Source: Hymenopellis radicata
Taxonomy: Eukaryota; Basidiomycota; Agaricomycetes; Agaricales; Physalacriaceae
Length of the DNA: 64,000 nucleotides
Direction: 5' to 3'
Assembly: GCA_015501595.1 (NCBI GenBank)
Contig: JADNRX010000232.1
Location: forward strand, 1 to 64,000
Positions within the stretch are counted from its first letter, which is position 1; each line of letters begins with the position of its first letter. A model generated the notes under the pieces. That model saw nothing but the letters and a program-made list of their open reading frames with translations. It was not told where the DNA came from and searched no databases. Of this stretch, positions 57,615-64,000 are shown piece by piece. Position numbers and translations under genes: made by a program.

Positions 57615-58894
57615 CTACCACTCGATAACTTCCGGGAAGAATATCTCAATCAACGACTGATAGTACGGCTTCAACTTGGCGGGATCGACCGGCTCGTCAC
57701 TCTTGCTGTACAAGTCATACGGATTGAACGCGCGAACTGCAGCGAGTGCCTTTTCGTCTGAGGGATTGGTCAGATGCGAATAGGCACCTTCTCTATGCCA
57801 TCTGTCATCTTATCAGCAGCCAGCACGCTCATTAGAAGACAAAGACGCACGGATAGAAGCTGTGATACCTAATCATCGCCAAACCTTCATCTGGAAGGGA
57901 CGATTGGTCTTTAAGGACGTGGTACAGATACTCGTCATGGCCCCAAGATAACATGACGTTTTCCAAGCCGCAGTGAGGTTTGTACACGCCATACTCTGTC
58001 GAGTAGACCGCGTCAGAAGAGTCTGGATTGTTGGCAAAAGAACCAGGGTATATGATCTTGTCCGAGAACTTGCATCCGACAACAAACGTGTCCTGTGGGG
58101 GACGAAAGGAGTTAGATAGGACGAAACGACAACGTGGTGGCAGACTCACACCAACGACATCCCACTGTCCCCTGGTTGCGAGCAATCAGGTTAGCTTCTG
58201 CCACACAAGCTAAGCTTTCAGCGTGAAACTCACTCGGATCCGAAGATGTATAACAGCTTGCCAAGGTCGTGGACGAGCCCCACGACCTGCATCCACTCGG
58301 GCTTTCCGTCGCGGCGGATGGCTTCCGCGGTCTGAAGGAGGTGCTCAATTTGGGACACATCAGTCTATCGATCGATGAGCATGGTTTGAGTAGGAAACAG
58401 GCGCATATACATCAGGATCCGAGTCGTCGACCAGCGTGTTCAGCTTCTCCATCGCTTCCCAGATTCCTGAGAAGACAGATCGCGTTACTCGTGCAACCAA
58501 TTGAGTGCGTCAGAATATATTATATACCCATTCTAGCCCTGACGTGTTTGCGGAAATCGACACGCGCTCTGATGTTGAAGTCCATGGTTTGTTTTTCTGT
58601 CAAAGCGGATCAGGATATGCCAGCTCCGTGGAGCTCGAAGCACCCACCGTGTTGCTCGAGATAAAACTTCTTGACGCGTTCACAAGCCTCTTCATACTTG
58701 CGGAACTGCGTTTTGTCCTTTGACTCGTCAAACTCGGACTGACTGTTCCACGCGGCGTCCTTTGCAATGTTGCCTTTGAGAATGTTCACTGATACGTGTC
58801 GTTAGCTGGCGCTTTTCAAGACGGCGAGAGAGGGGAGAGCACCAGTGTCCACAGCATCAGAGACCTGCTCGAATTCTGGGGTGATCAGACGCAT
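57615..58894 (-). CDS. Myo-inositol oxygenase
   Basis: Non-haem di-iron oxygenase turning myo-inositol into glucuronate (EC 1.13.99.1). Start at 58894 gives [17 protein letters not shown]. Exons then read [74 protein letters not shown] (His-Asp pair binding iron), [40 protein letters not shown] (further His/Asp ligands), [20 protein letters not shown], and end [12 protein letters not shown], stop 57615-57617. About 320 residues, the family's usual length. All expected ligand segments are present and no frame break was seen. Central metabolism; independent of the tailoring genes. Confidence 0.93.
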
Positions 58895-59343
58895 GATGGG
58901 AGAAGTGATGGGAGGTAGTGAACTGAGGTTACAGCCAGTTCCTTCCCTTTATATACTCCTGGTGTCGGTGCACGTCCATAAAAGTCGCATCTGGAGTAAT
59001 CGACATCATGGTTGAAATTCAACATGCAAAATGGTAACTCGTATCCGGTCCGGTGATCGACCTCGCCAATCAGCAGGGCACCAGCGCTTCCTGAACTGAA
59101 CAGCTGCCTGTGTCCTTATGCTTGTTTACCGGAAATTGCATCTTCCGCTCGCCACTCGGATGTCCGTGTTCGTTCTTGGGAAAAAAATTATTACTGCGAG
59201 TGTCATGAGTTGACGCTATCCTGGGTTGGCGACATCATGAGTTGACGGTGGCACGGACACGATGCGCTGTCCCGTCCACGATGTACGATAGGAACATACC
59301 CAAGCCGAACATTGATTACACCGGAAGGCTACTCATTAACATG
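58895..59343. other. Intergenic, MIOX upstream region
   Basis: A TATATACT box near 58940 lies about 50 bases upstream of the MIOX start on the minus strand. A short repeat of GACATCATGAGTTGACG / GAGTGTCATGAGTTGACG is seen at about 59200-59245. No gene. Confidence 0.45.
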
Positions 59344-61123
59344 TCAGATACAGGAGAAATTGTGTTGCCTGGAGCTTAGCCGTTGAATGCTTGTCAAGCG
59401 AGTAGCAGGCATCAGAGGCGCATACGGAGTGACAACGAGGACGAGATCCGACCCCTCGTTTACCATTTTTTGAGCTTGGTGCAAATAACTGTACCAAGTC
59501 GCCTCTTCCTTGACCGACCAGAAGTTGCGGCAGTCCTGTAGGTACGCCGAAGTGATCTGGACGCGACCGTGATCAGAAGAAGTGCGGTAGTCCAGTTGCA
59601 TAACAGGAAGTTCCGTCGCTGAAGTCGAAGTCACCGTTGTATGAAGCTTCGCCGAAGCAATCTCGTCCACATAGAGGTCGGCATCGTGGCTAGCATGAAA
59701 CATGATTATCTCCTCGTCTATTTGTGGTATCGCGACATCCAGTATGCCACAGGCATCTAATAGAAGAACGCTAGCGTTAGCGTCGGGTACTATGAATACT
59801 GTGTGTGGGACTAACTTGCGACTGTGCTGCAGTCGTACTTGTGGCCATTCTTCCAATGAATCCGCTGACATGTCATCGAACAGTATGCCGTTCGAAGGCA
59901 GCCTGAGCATCGTTTCCTCATCAAGGGAGCATTGTGTCCGAACTCTCCGAGACAGCGGGCGCACTGGGGTCGTCAGTATCTGAAAGGGGAAGTATTACGC
60001 GTTCACGTACGCGAAGATTACCACACTTAGAGAGCATCACGTTCTTGAAAACACTATTTTGTTGATATTGTGACGCGACGCTGTCTGTGAAGATCTGCCA
60101 TTTCTGAAGGAACCGGCGATTGGGGTCGATACGAGCCAAAAGTCCGTTCCTTTCGACGCGTTTAATGTCCTTCCGCGCCGCTGTCACGACAGAACGATAA
60201 ATGAGGTAGTGGATGACGCCATCGATAATCTCTTGCCACAGCTGCATCAATGAATCCGCATCGTCTCCCTCGATAGCGCCGAGTCGGGTGAAACATGCTT
60301 CTGCTCTGAGCGCTGCTTCCAATACATGCGCCTCAACAGCACGAACAATTGCTTTGTAGCCGAAGATCATCAAATTGTGGATGGTCGAGAACAGTCGAAG
60401 GATGGTTTTTACGAGTAGGATCGAGTTCTTGGGCGGCGTGCGCCGAGATGTCATTCGACGAGCCAGCTGTGTGAGCCCGGACATTACTCCGTTCTCGACC
60501 AACTGGGGAAGTACATCCTGATTGTTGGCGCAGATGGAGAGTAAGGATAGAACCGACATGGCCTGATCCAGGTCAAGCACATCCTCCGCCGCTAGCGAGA
60601 TGACCGACGACAAAACGGCCCTAGAAACCGCCCCAGGCAGTTCTGATTGGAACGCCTCTGTTATGGGACCGACACGTCCTGGGGATGCTTCCCCGGAAAT
60701 GACCATTGACAAGACATGAGTCAAGTCGCCTGCAACTGCCCAAGAAGAACCCATGCATACAATCCACAGGCTGGCGAGGGTCTGCAGGAACTCGTCGTTA
60801 TCCGCATTGGGCATGAGATAACGTTTAGCGACGCCCCTCCAGGTGGACAACGCGTGTATTACACGCTCCAGCGACGAAATTACTTCGATATCACGGATAG
60901 CATCCTCGTCGTTTTCGAGGATGCGTGTACGGCGTATGAAATACAGCGACCAGTCCACGATTAATGGCCATAGTGGATCCGTCAGCTCTTCGTAGACACT
61001 CTCCATGGGCGGAACAGAGGCCGCCGCACATTGTCGAAATGCGGAGGTTATCATCCCGAAGCATGAAAGGGCATTAAGGGTCTTTGGCGACGAAGCCCAG
61101 TCGCTAGCTTCGATTGGAATCAT
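59344..61123 (-). CDS. Large helical protein, possibly MYND-family-like; 5' end unresolved
   Basis: A 400-codon frame (61123 to 59921) reads like an armadillo-type helical repeat region (AMSVLSLLSICANNQDVLPQ, LVKTILRLFSTIHNLMIFGY). A second frame (59964 to 59344) gives VRLQHSRKLVPHTVFIVPDA and ends RLSSRQHNFSCI. An intron starting near 59950 could join them. The general shape recalls the large mushroom proteins that carry a MYND zinc finger between two such regions, but the Cys/His cluster is not visible here. In-frame codons continue upstream of 61123 (GGHLTKHALPVILCHLNRQN), so the real start lies further 5', perhaps near 61.25 kb, or the gene is truncated. Confidence 0.5.
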
Positions 61124-61999
61124 GTTTTGTCGATTTAGGTGGCAGAGAATAACGGGGAGTGCGTGTTTAGTAAGGTGGCCTCCTTTATCGAGAACATCTG
61201 CTCTAGCTCGCGCACAGCGAGAACCGAAGCATCGCCAAGAGCCGCGGTCTGTATTAATTAATTAACTTCTAGTCGGCGTTTTCAAAGACTATTTTGTTAC
61301 CATGATTTGATTCATTCTGTTGCTTTTGGACATCGCAGAGCAATCGGGCGAAAAGTGGGTGTATCGCAGTGGCGGTTGAAGTTGAGCGATTATCGATATC
61401 CAAAAAGAACACGCCACGTGAGTGGCGGCTCGTGGCGGCTATTGTCGGCACCGGGCCGAGTCTACCGCCGTTCCGCTTTTCTTTTCACCATCAACCTAAA
61501 TTCAGGTTGTCTAGCCATTCCGGCGCATGTACTGGCCTAACGTTCTCTCAGATCCTTCTTTTCTGCACGTCAATCCCCGATGTGATGTTATCTTTGACTC
61601 AGCCTGCATCCAGGCCGTCCAATGATAATTTGTGCGACTGACAGCGGATGGATTCGTCGAGAACAGGAAGTCTGCTTGGAGTCCTGCTGACTTACCTAGA
61701 CTCGCCGACGTACTCATGTAGTTGCGGACTGTGTGGTTTCGCTGAGTATAATGAGTCAGCTGTTCTCTGTCGGTGGTTCGGGGCAAAGTCATCCCGACCC
61801 AGACAATTCGCCGTTGCTCAACAAGTCTTAGTCTACTATGACGCATACAGTCGAGATGGGTCTTCACGCTTTCTCGATGTTCCGCTTGTCGCTTTTTAAA
61901 GGATGAGGGGCACACTGCATTCAGTCGTCCTTTCATCCTCGAGTATTGACACTCTCATAGCCTCTGGCAACGTTTGCCTCTCTAACCACAGTCCCAATC
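61124..61999. other. Intergenic; possible 5' exons of the 59.3-61.1 kb gene
   Basis: The first 130 bases seem to continue the minus-strand coding frame. An ATTAATTAATTAA tract lies near 61253-61265. No other gene is supported. Confidence 0.35.
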
Positions 62000-62852
62000 A
62001 TGTCGTTCGGTCGACTTCCTATTTATGCTGTTTACTGTCTCTTCGTAAGTCGAAGGTATATGATGACGGGAAGTAGATACGCGCGCTGATGGAGAACACA
62101 GTGGATAATCTCTTGCGTCGAACTTGGCTTGACTGCATATCGTGTTCACCTCACTGAACACCAGGGATCAATTGGTATGTCCGACTTTTCGATGAACGTG
62201 CTTGATTAATCATGCTCATGAACAGGTATGTATACGACTCTCTCGATGTGAACCGCAGCTGGGGACTTACAACCTATCTCCAGAGCATCCCACGGAGCCT
62301 GGATCTTATGGCAAGTTTTCCAACGCAAGGCCTGAACCGCCGGTCACTGATAGATCTTGTAGAACCGATTATGGTCGAGTTGATTGTTTCCTCGTCACTG
62401 GCTATTTTCTGGATTCCGATTGCGTACGTACTGTGCTTGATTATCGTTGGCCATCTCTTATCCATTGTTTGCAGGTCACTCATGCTAATGGGGGATCCCG
62501 AAGCGACCCACACTCGGTCGAAGCGCATCGTACCCATTGAAGTCGCCGGTGCCTGCGTTCTTTGGGTAATGTGGCTCGTTGGTGCCGTATACACAACGGT
62601 AAACATCCCTTGATGCGCTAGCAATATTGAGTTCACCCTTCCTAGAACAAAATCCTTCCTGGGAAGAACTACTGCGTCGCTGGTGGAAAGGAATGTCATA
62701 TCCTGACCGCGATCCTGGCTTTCTCGTGGATGGGTTGGAGTTTGTTGTCTATCGTCATTGTTATGGGTTTGATGCATCTCGCTGCTACCAGGACGCCCAA
62801 GGAAAAGCCTATCATTCACGAGAAGGCCGCAGAGGCAGCGGGTCAGGTTTAA
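62000..62852 (+). CDS. Small four-helix membrane protein (MARVEL-like)
   Basis: Start at 62000 gives MSFGRLPIYAVYCLF, spliced to WIISCVELGLTAYRVHLTEH, then YVYDSLDVNRSWGLTTYLQS, VELIVSSSLAIFWIPIA, VAGACVLWVMWLVGAVYTT and ILTAILAFSWMGWSLLSIVI, with a short polar tail ending AAEAAGQV and the stop at 62850-62852. Four hydrophobic segments and an N-terminal start inside the first helix recall MARVEL-domain proteins; the identification is by shape only. Five short introns with good GT-AG signals, no frame break. Confidence 0.7.
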
Positions 62853-64000
62853 AAAGATTGTGCTTCCTTTCTGATGATCCTCTCATGACCATTATTCCTT
62901 TCAACGCTAGTACTTGATGCCCTCTTCAGCTACGACTTATATTCTAGAGATAGTTTAATACTTCGACATCAATGCATCATGTTGTACTCTGTAACAATGT
63001 TCCCAACCGTGTATTTTGGTTTAATCTTTGTTAGATGTTAGAACTTGTATCATTCGCTTCCATACTCGGCAGGCTCCGGGACGACCCTAGATCAAGATGT
63101 TGGCTAACCAACGGGCTAACCCCGTTGCACTCTCTTCATTCAAAACGCTCACGATGCCAATTGACGCGCTTTGATAGATGAACCTTATACTCCCAGTATT
63201 GAGTAACATCATGGCATCTGGTCGGCCGATTCCGTCGCTCCTCTTCCCTGTAAATCCGTGATGGACGCCCATGTCCGCGAATGTTTGAACACATGATCTA
63301 CTCTTCCCCACGACGCGTATCCACTGCGTACCCTGCCAGTGCGACTTCCGTAACGAAGTTGGAGCTCTCAATTGACTCAAATCACCTCATTGTTATCTTT
63401 TTTTCCTTGATTGAATAGAATCCAACGGTCATGGTACGGGATTCCACGACTCCTTCATCAGCTTCGCGTACGTCTAGACTGCTCCAGCGATATCGATTTA
63501 GACGAGTTTCCGCTCTGGAAAGAGAGGAATGCTACGAGCCCTGTGTAGAAGGTTTCTCGGTGGCATGGTGATTCGACGCTATTTTTTCATAGGACGGAAT
63601 TCTTCGCGGTGGCGGCGGGACAGCAGTTGGGGCGATCTGTGAGGTATATGGTCCTTCTGTCGTTCTATTTATGACACATTCAATAACAGACTTCAAGAAT
63701 AGGGAAAGAAGACCGTGTTGTTTGAGGTGAGAATGACTCGTCAGGTTCCTGAATACTGCAATTTCCGCCGACTACCGTATCTCTTTGTTCTAGGCTGCTT
63801 TTCTATGACGCCCGTACCACTGAGGAAGTCGGCGATATTCGGAAAACTAGCTGTGGTGTCTTCGACTGGCTTGCAGTCGCGGCGGCGGCCGCATAATAAG
63901 CTCACTAATGATACCTTCTCTTCGTATGTCTTCGTCATCTCTTTCATCTCTACCGGTCATCTGGCCAACATGTTACACCTCCCAAGGTTCATGTCGAGTA
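62853..64000. other. No confident gene
   Basis: Overlapping short frames on both strands. The minus-strand frame 63741-63947 (VSLVSLLCGRRRDCKPVEDT) looks somewhat coding and could belong to a gene running off the window's right end. Nothing else is recognised. Confidence 0.35.

Overview
The window reads as nuclear DNA of an agaricomycete-type basidiomycete. Genes are cut by many short GT-AG introns of about 45-60 bases, both strands are used, and the families present (TKL-like kinases, F-box-like proteins, adenylate-forming reductases, multi-pass membrane proteins of the YRLW/YRIW type, a UbiA-type prenyltransferase) are typical of mushrooms. I assembled exon structures by hand from conserved motifs and splice sites, so internal exon edges are approximate. 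No species is claimed.

Layout: 0.3-2.4 kb cytochrome P450; 2.4-3.6 kb F-box/LRR-like protein; 3.8-5.4 kb Gfo/Idh/MocA dehydrogenase (minus); 5.6-6.6 kb C2H2 zinc-finger protein (minus); 7.7-8.2 kb decayed copy of a RhoGEF gene 5' end; 8.9-10.9 kb protein kinase; 11.5-13.6 kb TOM70; 13.9-16.3 kb a gene graveyard with a fused dehydrogenase/GMC relic and a UbiA relic; 16.4-20.5 kb adenylate-forming reductase A (minus); 21.6-23.0 kb membrane protein (minus); 24.7-26.1 kb UbiA prenyltransferase (minus); 27.0-29.3 kb second P450; 29.7-32.3 kb GMC oxidoreductase; 32.6-35.1 kb short LTR retroelement inserted in a duplicated P450 tail; 35.5-36.9 kb SDR (minus); 37.7-40.9 kb RhoGEF; 41.2-42.1 kb HExxH protein; 42.4-45.9 kb reductase B (minus); 47.7-48.4 kb hAT-like MITE; 49.2-50.9 kb membrane protein; 52.2-55.8 kb reductase C (plus, an inverted paralog of B); 56.1-57.5 kb F-box protein; 57.6-58.9 kb myo-inositol oxygenase (minus); 59.3-61.1 kb large unknown protein (minus); 62.0-62.9 kb four-helix membrane protein.

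The block from 16.4 to 32.3 kb (acid-activating reductase, UbiA prenyltransferase, P450, GMC oxidoreductase) looks like a small secondary-metabolite locus, perhaps for a prenylated aromatic or aryl-aldehyde product. Reductases B and C, the SDR, the first P450 and the Gfo/Idh dehydrogenase may be accessory members. This is inference from gene families only.

Two features colour the whole window. First, pieces of resident genes (P450 tail, GMC end, dehydrogenase, UbiA, RhoGEF 5' end) recur as decayed copies elsewhere, so local segmental duplication followed by decay is active. Second, many otherwise good genes carry one-base frame breaks, most often at C or G runs that are one base too short. 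That pattern could mean assembly indels or real pseudogenes and must be settled before the affected genes are called dead.
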